DNA of 64,000 nt from contig NZ_CP043498.1 of NCBI RefSeq assembly GCF_009498215.1, positions 3,574,001-3,638,000 of the forward strand, written 5' to 3'. Each line of letters begins with the position of its first letter. The first letter of the stretch is position 1. This document shows positions 9,502 to 17,579 of this stretch, in pieces. Position numbers and translations under genes: made by a program. Below the pieces are notes generated by a model. It ran no database searches. It saw only the letters and a list, made by a program, of their open reading frames with translations, and was not told the origin of the DNA. This DNA is from Rhizobium grahamii. Its GTDB lineage: Bacteria; Pseudomonadota; Alphaproteobacteria; Rhizobiales; Rhizobiaceae.

Positions 9502-10008
9502 GGTTCATGCCGGGACACCAATTCGCGTGAAGCGAGTTTGATCCGTGTGGCTGAATTTCGGAAGAGGCACAAGGCTTCCCAAAATCCTAGACTTGCAGTG
9601 CTTTCCCAGCGGAGAACGATTTCCTTGGTTCGCCCACCGCGCTCTTCAATCAAAAGGACGAACCCTTTGTTTTTTCGTGAAATTCGTGAAGCGCTTGGTG
9701 AGCTTACTGATACTGCGATCAGATAAGGGGTATTTATCGACGGTAATTAGTGTGGACCGAAGTGGTATCTATGAGAGGAATTAAAGCCAACATCACTTAC
9801 TTTAATCATGAATAACGCATGGCATCGGTGCAATGTATCATCCTGGAGCCGTGTATCTCGGCTATCGTCCCGCCCTAAAACCTTGCTCTAACTTGTCCGG
9901 GAAAGCACTTTTTCCAAAGATGGCTGTTAATGTCTGTCGAAATCAAGTTAGACTTAAGCTCTCCAAGTAGGATTTGACGCTATTTCGCTCAAATGAAAAG
10001 GAAGCGGC
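9502..10008. other. Intergenic, AT-rich, no gene recognised
   Basis: About 500 bases between the recombination module and the glycan cargo. Short open frames exist on both strands but none shows family motifs, a good ribosome site or codon bias. A ribosome site (AAGGAAG) at its right end serves the next gene. Possible promoters for the methyltransferase gene should lie here. Confidence 0.5.
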
Positions 10009-10665
10009 ATGACCGATAAAATCCAAGAACGCACATTTCTGGATACAGAAGGCGATCAGTGGTATCAAAGAAATAAGTCAGCGTTGGCCCACAACGAAGA
10101 CGAAACTGCGTTAGACACGATCAAACGTGTACTGAACTCAAAGAGAGCCGATATAAGCGCCATTCTTGAGATAGGATGCGGCAACGGCAAAAAGGTGGCC
10201 AACCTCGGCAATTTTTTCAATGCTGAAAGTTTTGGAGTCGATCCATCTGAGATCGCCGTAAAAGATGGTTCTGTACAGTTCCCCAGCGCAAAGTTACAAG
10301 TCGGCACCGCCTCCAAGCTTCCATTTCTCGATGGTCAGTTCGATCTCGTTTATTTTGGCTTCTGCCTGTATCTAGTTGATCGAGGCGATATGCTTAAAGC
10401 AGTTGCGGAGGCTGATCGGGTACTTCGGCCCGGCGGATTTCTTGCAATTTTAGACTTCGATCCGGCCATACGCCACAAACGCGAGTATCATCATCGCAGA
10501 GGTCTTTTCAGTTATAAGACGTCGTATGCCAACTTCTTTACAGGCAGCGGCCACTATTACCTCGTCGCAAAGGACAGCCTTTCTCATACTGGCAATACGT
10601 TCTCAGAGGACAGCAACGAGCGCGTTTCCATATCTATCCTATATAAAGAAGAGGACGCTTATTAA
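10009..10665 (+). CDS. Class I SAM-dependent methyltransferase
   Basis: 218 residues. Motif I ILEIGCGNGKK near residue 51, the acidic VDPS at motif II, FDLVYFGFCLYLV at motif IV and VLRPGGFLAILDFDP at motif VI give a complete Rossmann methyltransferase (Methyltransf_11 type). The C-terminal ~70 residues are basic and aromatic, perhaps a substrate lid. AAGGAAG lies seven bases before the ATG. The gene is lower in GC than the main glycan operon and sits alone on the plus strand facing pseF. A sugar or lipid-linked glycan substrate is plausible from context, but not shown. Confidence 0.78.
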   Translation: MTDKIQERTFLDTEGDQWYQRNKSALAHNEDETALDTIKRVLNSKRADISAILEIGCGNGKKVANLGNFFNAESFGVDPSEIAVKDGSVQFPSAKLQVGTASKLPFLDGQFDLVYFGFCLYLVDRGDMLKAVAEADRVLRPGGFLAILDFDPAIRHKREYHHRRGLFSYKTSYANFFTGSGHYYLVAKDSLSHTGNTFSEDSNERVSISILYKEEDAY

Positions 10666-10726
10666 AACGGAAACGTATGAAGATGCGCCAGCTACCGATT
10701 TATAGCGGGCTTATATTTATAGTCAG

Positions 10727-11428
10727 CTATTCTCTTATACTTTTGTTAGCTCCGCGCACGAGCTCAAAAAGCAGTTCCGCTCGCCTCCAATCTTGCTCGT
10801 TGTCGATATCAATGGCTCTGTGAGCTGGAAGCCTTATAGGCGTGCTATATGGTCCAAATATCGGCAGGCGTCTCTTCCAAGCGGAAACTCTACCAACATA
10901 GAACTGGCCGGCGTCGAAGAAAGCGTGACTAAGATCTTGAGTTCGTTTAGTCATATTCTCGGGATAGATAGGCTCTACTCCACCTTTTCCTGTCAACCGA
11001 AGCGCTCGCTCAATCGGGCAAGAGAATTCGCCGACGGTGAAGGCGTACTGGACGGCTGGATCTTTCTGAACAGCCTCGATACCTGCTACGATGTCATCAC
11101 TTAACAGCATTGGGGTTGTCGCATAAATGCAACACAAGAGCTCATCTTGAACTTGTAGCTCGTCGAGTGAGTGCTGGACAACAGATGCGGTATCTGCATG
11201 ATCGTCGGCAAGATGAGCTGGCCGAATGAATGGCACTTCGGCCCCAAGCGAACGAGACACTAGTGCGATTTCTTCGCTGTCGGTCGATACAACGACGCGC
11301 TCAAAGCAGCCACATTTCGTCGCTGTTTCGATTGCCCACCCAATCATCGGGCGGCCCGCGAAAAGCTTAATATTTTTGCGTGGAATTCGTTTAGATCCAC
11401 CCCTTGCCGGGATAAGAGCAATCACCAC
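10727..11428 (-). CDS. pseF: Pseudaminic acid cytidylyltransferase (CMP-Pse synthetase)
   Basis: 233 residues. The N-terminal nucleotide-binding signature ALIPARGGSKRIPRKNIK and AGRPMIGWAIETA are diagnostic of CMP-nonulosonate synthetases; DNEQDW near the C-terminus supplies the metal-binding Asp pair, and the length fits PseF of the TIGR03584 type better than longer NeuA. It activates pseudaminic acid with CTP for transfer. All other Pse genes lie 9-20 kb away in the large operon, so this gene is unusually isolated, with lower GC. Homology is convincing; the Pse versus other nonulosonate specificity is inferred from the pseBCHGI set. Confidence 0.85.
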   Translation of the reverse strand: MVIALIPARGGSKRIPRKNIKLFAGRPMIGWAIETATKCGCFERVVVSTDSEEIALVSRSLGAEVPFIRPAHLADDHADTASVVQHSLDELQVQDELLCCIYATTPMLLSDDIVAGIEAVQKDPAVQYAFTVGEFSCPIERALRLTGKGGVEPIYPENMTKRTQDLSHAFFDAGQFYVGRVSAWKRRLPIFGPYSTPIRLPAHRAIDIDNEQDWRRAELLFELVRGANKSIRE

Positions 11429-11672
11429 TTAGCCTCAATCTAGATATCGCACTCATTGATAGTGCATTATTGGAACTATTAGGTATCATAATTAAATATG
11501 CAAAGCTAGGTGCTGATCCAACGTGATGCCATTGGAGGGCGGACGTGGGTTAAGAGGCTAAGAGCTTCTTGTTCGAACGCAAACTCACGGTGAACCGATC
11601 CGGCGGCCTGTTGGTGGTTTGACGTACCACCACAAAATGCGCTTACATGAGTGCTGCGATGGGAGGGTAGGA

Positions 11673-12380
11673 ATGGTTTCGCGTAACGGTATTGGGGGGT
11701 TGTTTGAGACTGCAGTCGGCGTTCGCGGAATAAAGATAGCAAAGTATCTAAAGCTAAGAGCGCAGATGGCTATGGGACGTGCGCCATACACGGCACTCAA
11801 CGGACTAGACAAGCAATTGCTGAGCTACTTGCCAAGCGGAGGTTTTTTTGTCGAAGCGGGAGGCAACGATGGTGTGGATCAGTCAAATACTTTTTACCTC
11901 GAGAAATGCATGGGCTGGGAAGGTATTCTCATTGAACCTTTTGAACCACTCTCCCGTTTGTCCTCCCGGTTTAGATCGGCGACAGCGATAGCCGCGGCTC
12001 TCGGAAGTACGGAGGATGAAGGCAAGTGCCTTGAGATGACGTTTTCAGACTTGATGTCCTCAAAAGTCTACGAGCGAACGGCATCTCCGAAATGGGGGGG
12101 ATTGTTTGGGCCTAATCCAACTACTTTCGCGGCTCCAATTAGAACGCTTTCGTCAATTTTAGACGAGATAGAAGCACCACCGGTAACGTTACTTAGCCTA
12201 GACGTTGAAGGCTTTGAATTAAGGGTGTTAGAAGGCCTTAACCTCGTCCGTCATAGGCCAAAGTTCATCCTCATAGAAACCACCCAACCAGAAGCCGTTC
12301 TTTCGCACCTTGGGCGCGGCTACAAAATGGAAAAGCAGCTTTCATTTCACGACTATCTGATAATTGATCATGCGTCATAA
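11673..12380 (+). CDS. FkbM-family methyltransferase
   Basis: About 235 residues from the chosen start MVSRNGIGG, which follows GGGAGGG by a short spacer; an upstream in-frame ATG adds 18 residues without support. FFVEAGGNDGVDQSNTFYLE near residue 65 is the FkbM form of the SAM motif, and LSLDVEGFELRVLEGL is its second signature. FkbM enzymes methylate hydroxyls on sugars or small molecules, and are common in O-antigen and capsule loci. Divergent from pseF with a ~240-base AT-rich gap that should hold both promoters. Substrate unknown. Confidence 0.8.
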   Translation: MVSRNGIGGLFETAVGVRGIKIAKYLKLRAQMAMGRAPYTALNGLDKQLLSYLPSGGFFVEAGGNDGVDQSNTFYLEKCMGWEGILIEPFEPLSRLSSRFRSATAIAAALGSTEDEGKCLEMTFSDLMSSKVYERTASPKWGGLFGPNPTTFAAPIRTLSSILDEIEAPPVTLLSLDVEGFELRVLEGLNLVRHRPKFILIETTQPEAVLSHLGRGYKMEKQLSFHDYLIIDHAS

Positions 12381-12441
12381 AGCGCGATTCCAAGACGGAG
12401 ATTGATCGCGAGCGACTTTTCTAAGGGTATTGTCACAACGT

Positions 12442-13203
12442 TCATTTAGGGAGTGTGGGGGAGACATACTCAAGTATCTTAAACGGGTACTTCATAAGAA
12501 TCTGCAGATAGCTCGTTCGAATTCCGTTTTCTCGACATGCCCGCAAAACCTCGCGGTTCAACAGAATCTTGCTCTTGAAGCCGCCAGTGCTGACTCCCCC
12601 CAAACGCATCTTCACGAAAGTCCGTGTGCTGTGACGGAAGCGATAAGCCTTCTTTCCGAATGAACGCGCAATGAACTCGAAATCAGCCGCAATCCGGTAG
12701 TCAGTCTTGAAGCCGCCTTCGATCTCAAACACAGTGCGACGGATAAACGACGCCGGGTGTGCAGGCATCCAACCCCAAGCGATGCTACGGGGTGAAAAGC
12801 GTCCGGAACGATAGTGGCGGAGGATTTTTTCGGGATTTATCGGATCGATAAAGGCTACATCGCCAAACAGAGCATCGATACTTGGATCATTCATTTCGCA
12901 CGCGACAACAGCAAGCGCCTCTGGCGAGGCATAGAAATCATCAGAATTTAGGAAACAAATGACATCGCCGGTCGCGCGGGCAAGCCCTTTGTTCATAGCA
13001 TCATAGATGCCTTCATCTCTTTCTGAGACGAATTGAGCAACACGTGCAATGTTAGCGCGGATTGCATCCTGAGTACCATCCCGTGATCCACCATCGATAA
13101 CGATATGTTCAATATCTGGGTAAGTCTGCGCTGCTACGGATCGCAACGCATCGCCGATGGTGGCCACCGAATTATAGCAAACTGTGATGACCGTGATCTT
13201 CAT
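12442..13203 (-). CDS. Glycosyltransferase family 2 (WcaA-like)
   Basis: 253 residues of GT-A fold. VITVCYNSVATIGDALRSV at the N-terminus binds the nucleotide; DGGSRDGT and NSDDFY (the D-x-D-like metal motif) follow; AHPASFIRR and DYRIAADFEF are typical of the colanic-acid WcaA/WbbD-like subgroup. It adds one sugar to a lipid-linked glycan in the cytoplasm. It is the last gene of the long minus-strand operon and overlaps the preceding glycosyltransferase by four bases. Donor and acceptor are unknown. Confidence 0.87.
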   Translation of the reverse strand: MKITVITVCYNSVATIGDALRSVAAQTYPDIEHIVIDGGSRDGTQDAIRANIARVAQFVSERDEGIYDAMNKGLARATGDVICFLNSDDFYASPEALAVVACEMNDPSIDALFGDVAFIDPINPEKILRHYRSGRFSPRSIAWGWMPAHPASFIRRTVFEIEGGFKTDYRIAADFEFIARSFGKKAYRFRHSTRTFVKMRLGGVSTGGFKSKILLNREVLRACRENGIRTSYLQILMKYPFKILEYVSPTLPK

Positions 13204-14366
13204 CGGTCCCTAACGCTCCCTTCGACAAAGCGGCAGAAATCAGCGACGAAATCCTTGATGCGACGTTCTGCATCGGCAAGTGCAGCACATGTCATGGCAT
13301 CGCGATCTTCAATGTTGAAGGGTATGAATCCGGCGATCGCGTCCGCAATTGACTCTGGCGACAGCGGATCGAAATAGGTCGCCGTTTCAGCAAGCTGCTC
13401 CTGATGAACGTCGAGGTTCGAAACAATAAGCGGAATACCAAGCGACTTGGCTTCTTCGACCGTCGTACTCCATCCTTCGGAAAGAGAGGCATTGATGACT
13501 GCAGTGCTTGCAAGCATCAATTGGGCGAGATGCGGGTAAGGGATCATGCCGAGCAGACGGAATTCGTCCTCCAGGCCTAGCATCTCTATCTTTTTCGATA
13601 GAGCAGGGAAGTGCGTCGGATCACGCGGATCGTTCTGCCTGCCTGACGCCGCGATTACAGTCTGGATTCCCCGCGTCTTCAGGATCGCCAGCGCGTCGAG
13701 AACCCGGTCATGGTTCTTATGGCGCCAGAACTGGTTAGGCATAAAGAAAAACTGATCGGGCAAACCATAGCTTTGAGCAATACCACGAGCTTCAACCGGG
13801 CTAGCGACCGCACTCGGTTCGATGGCGAAATGCACCACGCCGATACGGCCCCGCGTCGAGGGATAATAGTGTTCGCAGGCGATACGGGTGTCGTTACTCG
13901 ACACCATGATACGGCGACCGCCTAGGCTTTGCAGGCGAAAGCCCAGTTCACGCTTGACCCAGCCGCCGCTGGTGAAGAATTGCGGCAGCCTGCGGTGTTG
14001 CATGTCCGGTATCCAAGCGACTGCAGGCAAGCCTAAACTCCAACCGAAGAAACGGGCGGATTCAAAGACGACATCGACCCCATGGCTTGTGAACAACGCT
14101 GTCAATGCGGCATCGCGGCCAAGAACAACCGACTTCAACAGTGAGACACGCTGTCGTTCAGCATCGAGCAAGGGCGTGACAACAATCTCGATACCGGGAA
14201 TCGCAACGAACTTTTCGTAGTCGCCGGCAAACGTGTCGGCACCAACGAAAAGGATCGGTGTGATGCGGCCCGGCTGATGACGGGTGACCAGTGTCAAAAG
14301 ATTAAGAAGGAAATTGGTGCCACCAGTCCAGGCTTTGCCACCAATCAAAGTGAAGGCCGCGCGCAT
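13200..14366 (-). CDS. Glycosyltransferase family 4 (GT-B)
   Basis: 388 residues. N-terminal GGKAWTGGTNFLLNLL is a variant of the GT-B acceptor loop. The C-terminal domain carries SLSEGWSTTVEEAKSLGIP, the E-x7-E retaining motif of GT4, followed by LIVSNLDVHQE. A central stretch ...FMPNQFWRHKNHDRVLDAL is also typical. It transfers a sugar from a nucleotide donor on the cytosolic membrane face. It overlaps genes on both sides by a few bases, so is tightly coupled in the operon. Specificity unknown. Confidence 0.87.
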   Translation of the reverse strand: MRAAFTLIGGKAWTGGTNFLLNLLTLVTRHQPGRITPILFVGADTFAGDYEKFVAIPGIEIVVTPLLDAERQRVSLLKSVVLGRDAALTALFTSHGVDVVFESARFFGWSLGLPAVAWIPDMQHRRLPQFFTSGGWVKRELGFRLQSLGGRRIMVSSNDTRIACEHYYPSTRGRIGVVHFAIEPSAVASPVEARGIAQSYGLPDQFFFMPNQFWRHKNHDRVLDALAILKTRGIQTVIAASGRQNDPRDPTHFPALSKKIEMLGLEDEFRLLGMIPYPHLAQLMLASTAVINASLSEGWSTTVEEAKSLGIPLIVSNLDVHQEQLAETATYFDPLSPESIADAIAGFIPFNIEDRDAMTCAALADAERRIKDFVADFCRFVEGSVRDR

Positions 14367-15328
14367 CAGACATTTCCTCGCGATGCGGCAAGATACCAGC
14401 CAACATAGGCGTCGAAGCCAGCATCGGTCGTGTGATTGAGGCAGGGCAGGATGGAGCCAAGGCGCGTTACGTCAGCCAGGAGGCTAAAAGGATCCCCTGC
14501 TCGGCTCTTCCCGCTAAACACGACGTCTCGCTTCGGATGACCGTGGATCGCCCAAGCATCGATCATTCGCCGCGCGACGTCTCTGACCGTTAAAGGCTCC
14601 CCGGAACCGATGTTAACGACCGGGCCGCTTGTGTCAGCTAAATCAGCGCAGGCAACAACTGCTCTTGCGACATCTTCAACGTGCACCCAGTCCCGGATTT
14701 CATGGCCGGTCCCTCCCAGCTCGATCTCACCGTTATTTCCGGCCAGTTTGCTACAGAGGTCCCAGAGTAGCTGCTTCTTTAATCCTGCCCCATAGACGGA
14801 GAAAAGGCGAGGGATAGCAAAAGCAAGACCGAAGCTCGCACCATAGGAGCGGCAGAGGTCCTCCATCATGCGCTTGTGATAGCCGTAGGGCGAATAAGGC
14901 GTCAGTAGCGCATCCTCCCGAATTGGCCCTTCGTGATCACTGCCGTAGACAGCAGCACTTGATATGGCGACAATCCGCGTATTGGGCGTATATTGACGCA
15001 CCCATTCCAGAAGTTCAGCTGTGGATGAAACGGTGCGGGCAAAATCCTCGCGCGGTTGTGCAATTGCGGCGCCAACCGAAGATCCGCCAGCGAGATGATA
15101 GATTGTTTTCGGAGAGCCGGAAAGTCGCTGCAGCTGGCCAAGATTACTGGCGGCAATATCGCCATTCAACCAGGCGGAAACGCCCCATACGGCGGCCTCC
15201 ATTTCCGGCCACGCACCATGACCGAGGCCGGCAACGAAATGGCCCTTGCTTGCCAGTGTGCGCGAGATATGCCTGCCGATAAAGCCATGAGTGCCGGTTA
15301 CCCAGACGATTTCTTGTCCTGCCAACAT
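14366..15328 (-). CDS. NAD-dependent epimerase/dehydratase (extended SDR)
   Basis: 320 residues. WVTGTHGFIGRHI is the NAD-binding loop (G-x-x-G-x-x-G), SSAAVYG holds the catalytic Ser, and YGYHK is the Y-x-x-x-K pair. RDWVHVEDVARAVV and VNIGSGEPLTVRDV are conserved in UDP-glucose 4-epimerase-like enzymes. It most likely converts a nucleotide sugar (epimerase, reductase or dehydratase) for this glycan; the exact reaction cannot be told from the motifs. Its stop overlaps the start of the GT4 gene by one base. Confidence 0.83.
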   Translation of the reverse strand: MLAGQEIVWVTGTHGFIGRHISRTLASKGHFVAGLGHGAWPEMEAAVWGVSAWLNGDIAASNLGQLQRLSGSPKTIYHLAGGSSVGAAIAQPREDFARTVSSTAELLEWVRQYTPNTRIVAISSAAVYGSDHEGPIREDALLTPYSPYGYHKRMMEDLCRSYGASFGLAFAIPRLFSVYGAGLKKQLLWDLCSKLAGNNGEIELGGTGHEIRDWVHVEDVARAVVACADLADTSGPVVNIGSGEPLTVRDVARRMIDAWAIHGHPKRDVVFSGKSRAGDPFSLLADVTRLGSILPCLNHTTDAGFDAYVGWYLAASRGNV

Positions 15329-15330
15329 GC

Positions 15331-16053
15331 TCAGCGCTCAATCCGCTTACGGCAAAGCGCACCACCAATAGTGGTCATCAAGAAAGGTGCATGCTTCGGA
15401 AAGAGCGTCAGCGTCGTATTTCGGATCCGATTGACGATCCTGCCCTTCAAACGACCGCTGACATGCATTTCATACTCCAGCGAGTTGGCCCAAACTTTCA
15501 GGTCGATCACTTCCAGACCAGATGTCTCCAGCACATTACGCAGCGTCGCTGGTGTGTAAAAATTAACGTGACCATATGGGGCGGCCATTTGGATCGAACG
15601 CTCAACACTCAGCGTGAGTTCAAGCGGCACCTCAACATAGACAATATCGCACACGCGACCGATCTCTTGCAGAAAAGGTCGCTCGAATTCCACATGTTCC
15701 AATACATGGGCAGCAATTCCGATCTCATAGGCGTTAGTGGCTGCCGGAATGGAATAGCCATCAAACTTTTGCACCGAGCGCAGGCTCTTCAGCTTGCGTG
15801 CTGCAATCGCCTCGCAACCGGATTCGGAAATCTCCACAGCGTTCAGGTCGTCAGCAAAGCAGATTGCGTCAAGTCCGGCGAGAACAGAGCCTTCGCCTGC
15901 ACCAACATCGATAACGGAGCGAAAATGCCTCCCGCCGGTCATCTCCGTGATGTGCGAGATGGTCTGGCGCGCTGAAATCACGCGCTTCTTCAACACGGCT
16001 TCACTGTTATAATAACCGGCGTACATGTCATTCAGCTTGTCACTGATCTTCAT
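15331..16053 (-). CDS. SAM-dependent methyltransferase
   Basis: 240 residues from MKISDKLND. SVIDVGAGEGSVLAGL is motif I, NAVEISESGCEAI holds the acidic ribose contact, and AAHVLEHVEFERPFLQE is the loop seen in Methyltransf_23 enzymes; GHVNFYTPATLRNVLE is common in glycan-locus methyltransferases. The start overlaps the preceding acetyltransferase stop by four bases. A longer upstream frame runs into that gene and was rejected. It probably O-methylates a sugar of the glycan (inferred from context). Confidence 0.82.
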   Translation of the reverse strand: MKISDKLNDMYAGYYNSEAVLKKRVISARQTISHITEMTGGRHFRSVIDVGAGEGSVLAGLDAICFADDLNAVEISESGCEAIAARKLKSLRSVQKFDGYSIPAATNAYEIGIAAHVLEHVEFERPFLQEIGRVCDIVYVEVPLELTLSVERSIQMAAPYGHVNFYTPATLRNVLETSGLEVIDLKVWANSLEYEMHVSGRLKGRIVNRIRNTTLTLFPKHAPFLMTTIGGALCRKRIER

Positions 16054-16616
16054 GGCGTCTCTCCCAACTGCCTGACAATGACGGCCGGATTGCCGGCCAC
16101 GACAGCGTAAGCGGGCACGTCGCGCGTCACAACCGATTGTGCGCCGATCACCGCCCCTTCGCCAATGGTAACGCCCTTGAGGATCGACGCCCCAAAGCCG
16201 ATCCACACCTTGTCGCCGATGGTGACAGGGGCAATTTTCACAGAACTCCAATCCTTTTCACAACGACTCCAAAGCCGCACGTCGTCCTTGCGCGCCTCCC
16301 ATTCGACAGCATGGGAATTGTGATCGACAACGGTAATACCCCAGGACATGATCACATCGTCGCCGATGGAAATGCCGCTATGGCAGACGAGTTGGCTGGC
16401 GCCGATAAAGCAGCGATCGCCGATCGTCAACTTGCCGCCCGGCGCGTCGAAATCCACCCGGCAGTGGATCAGGCAGTCATTGCCGATGGCGATCTTGCCG
16501 CCTCTTCCGTTAAGCCGCCAGTAGTCGACCTTGCTATTGCTGCCGACAGTGACATTGTCGCCGCGATAGCGCAGCTCGAACAGGAAATTGAGGATTTTTA
16601 TCGCAAGGCGGCGCAT
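16050..16616 (-). CDS. Left-handed beta-helix acyltransferase (WbbJ/LacA-like)
   Basis: 188 residues built on hexapeptide repeats: VTVGSN, IAIGND, LTIGDR, ISIGDD, VTIGDKVWIGFGASILKGVTIGEGAVIGAQSVV, ending in YAVVAGNPAVIVRQ. The motif ITVVDHNSH carries the catalytic His. These trimers acetylate sugar hydroxyls or amines with acetyl-CoA. N-terminal ~25 residues are basic and amphipathic, possibly membrane-associated. It overlaps the methyltransferase downstream by ATGA. Likely an O-acetyltransferase decorating the repeating unit. Confidence 0.85.
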   Translation of the reverse strand: MRRLAIKILNFLFELRYRGDNVTVGSNSKVDYWRLNGRGGKIAIGNDCLIHCRVDFDAPGGKLTIGDRCFIGASQLVCHSGISIGDDVIMSWGITVVDHNSHAVEWEARKDDVRLWSRCEKDWSSVKIAPVTIGDKVWIGFGASILKGVTIGEGAVIGAQSVVTRDVPAYAVVAGNPAVIVRQLGETP

Positions 16617-16622
16617 GTCCTG

Positions 16623-17579
16623 TCAGTTTCCTCTGACCGGCGACTTCAATATACGTCTGCGCACATAAAGCCATAAGAGCCGTTTTGCAAACTGCTTGAG
16701 CGGATTGCCCTGCATGGCCTTCACGGAAGCCTGGACAAGGCGAAAGCGCTCATCCTCGCGATCAGGGGCGGAGGGGGGGTCAAGAAAGGTAATTGTCGCG
16801 GCGTCTGCAACCGACTGCGCCTCGAATTTCGCATTGGCCGAACGGTGCGTACCACTGCCGTCAAAGCCGACATTCGTGACAAGCGAAACGGGCGGATAGA
16901 CGACACATCCCTGGCTGCGGAATACAGACCAGTTCCAGCGGATTGCCCAGCTGTCGATCCGGCCTTCCATCTGCGCGGCAAGCATGGCGGAATAAGGATA
17001 GACCCCGCCAATATCGAAACTGCGGGCAAGCGCGCGGTCGAGCAGCAGCGCCTGCCACCCCTCGGCCTTGGTATCGAAAGCCGACCAGGCGCGATCCCAC
17101 GTCGCCCAGCCCCAGGAACTGATGAAGGGGAGGAAGAGTACGGGATCGGTGTCACCAAAGCTCTCGACGGGGAAAGCGTGACCGGACACCTGCATGACCT
17201 GCGGGTCGTTCTCGTAGCGATCGAGCGCCTTCAGCATGAAGCCGAGAAACCCATTCGAGACGACCAGATCGTCCTCGAGTACAATGACCCGGCCATGATT
17301 GCTGCAAAGATTGCTGACGGCTTCGATAATGGACGCAGCAAGACCTGAATTCGTTTCGCGCTCGACCACCGTTTTGGCCGGGTGGGCGAAATCACGCACG
17401 ATCGAGCGCGTAGCCTCGACAGCGGCCTTCTCGTCCTCGCGGCGCGCACCGTCACAGAAAATGAAAAGCGGCAGCTCGGCAAGTTCTGGATTCCTTGCCA
17501 GCGCTTCGAGCATTCTCGCGGTGTGCTGCGGCCGCTTGAAGACAAAGATCGCGACAGGCGTTTTTTTGCCGTCGCTCAT
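16623..17579 (-). CDS. GT-A glycosyltransferase (SGWGWATW subgroup)
   Basis: 318 residues. PVAIFVFKRPQHTARML, FCDGARREDE, VIVLEDDLVV (metal-binding acidic motif) and FISSWGWATWDRAW define a GT2-related family found in O-antigen and capsule loci, where the SxGWATW motif is invariant. RIDSWAIRWNW follows. A basic C-terminus (KRLLWLYVRRRILK) could bind the membrane. It overlaps the capsule-like gene upstream by four bases. It adds a sugar to the growing glycan; donor unknown. Confidence 0.82.
   Translation of the reverse strand: MSDGKKTPVAIFVFKRPQHTARMLEALARNPELAELPLFIFCDGARREDEKAAVEATRSIVRDFAHPAKTVVERETNSGLAASIIEAVSNLCSNHGRVIVLEDDLVVSNGFLGFMLKALDRYENDPQVMQVSGHAFPVESFGDTDPVLFLPFISSWGWATWDRAWSAFDTKAEGWQALLLDRALARSFDIGGVYPYSAMLAAQMEGRIDSWAIRWNWSVFRSQGCVVYPPVSLVTNVGFDGSGTHRSANAKFEAQSVADAATITFLDPPSAPDREDERFRLVQASVKAMQGNPLKQFAKRLLWLYVRRRILKSPVRGN

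Noticed and set aside
9545..9784. Short open frame in the gap after the left-end recombinase
   Set aside because: No ribosome site, no motif and poor codon bias.
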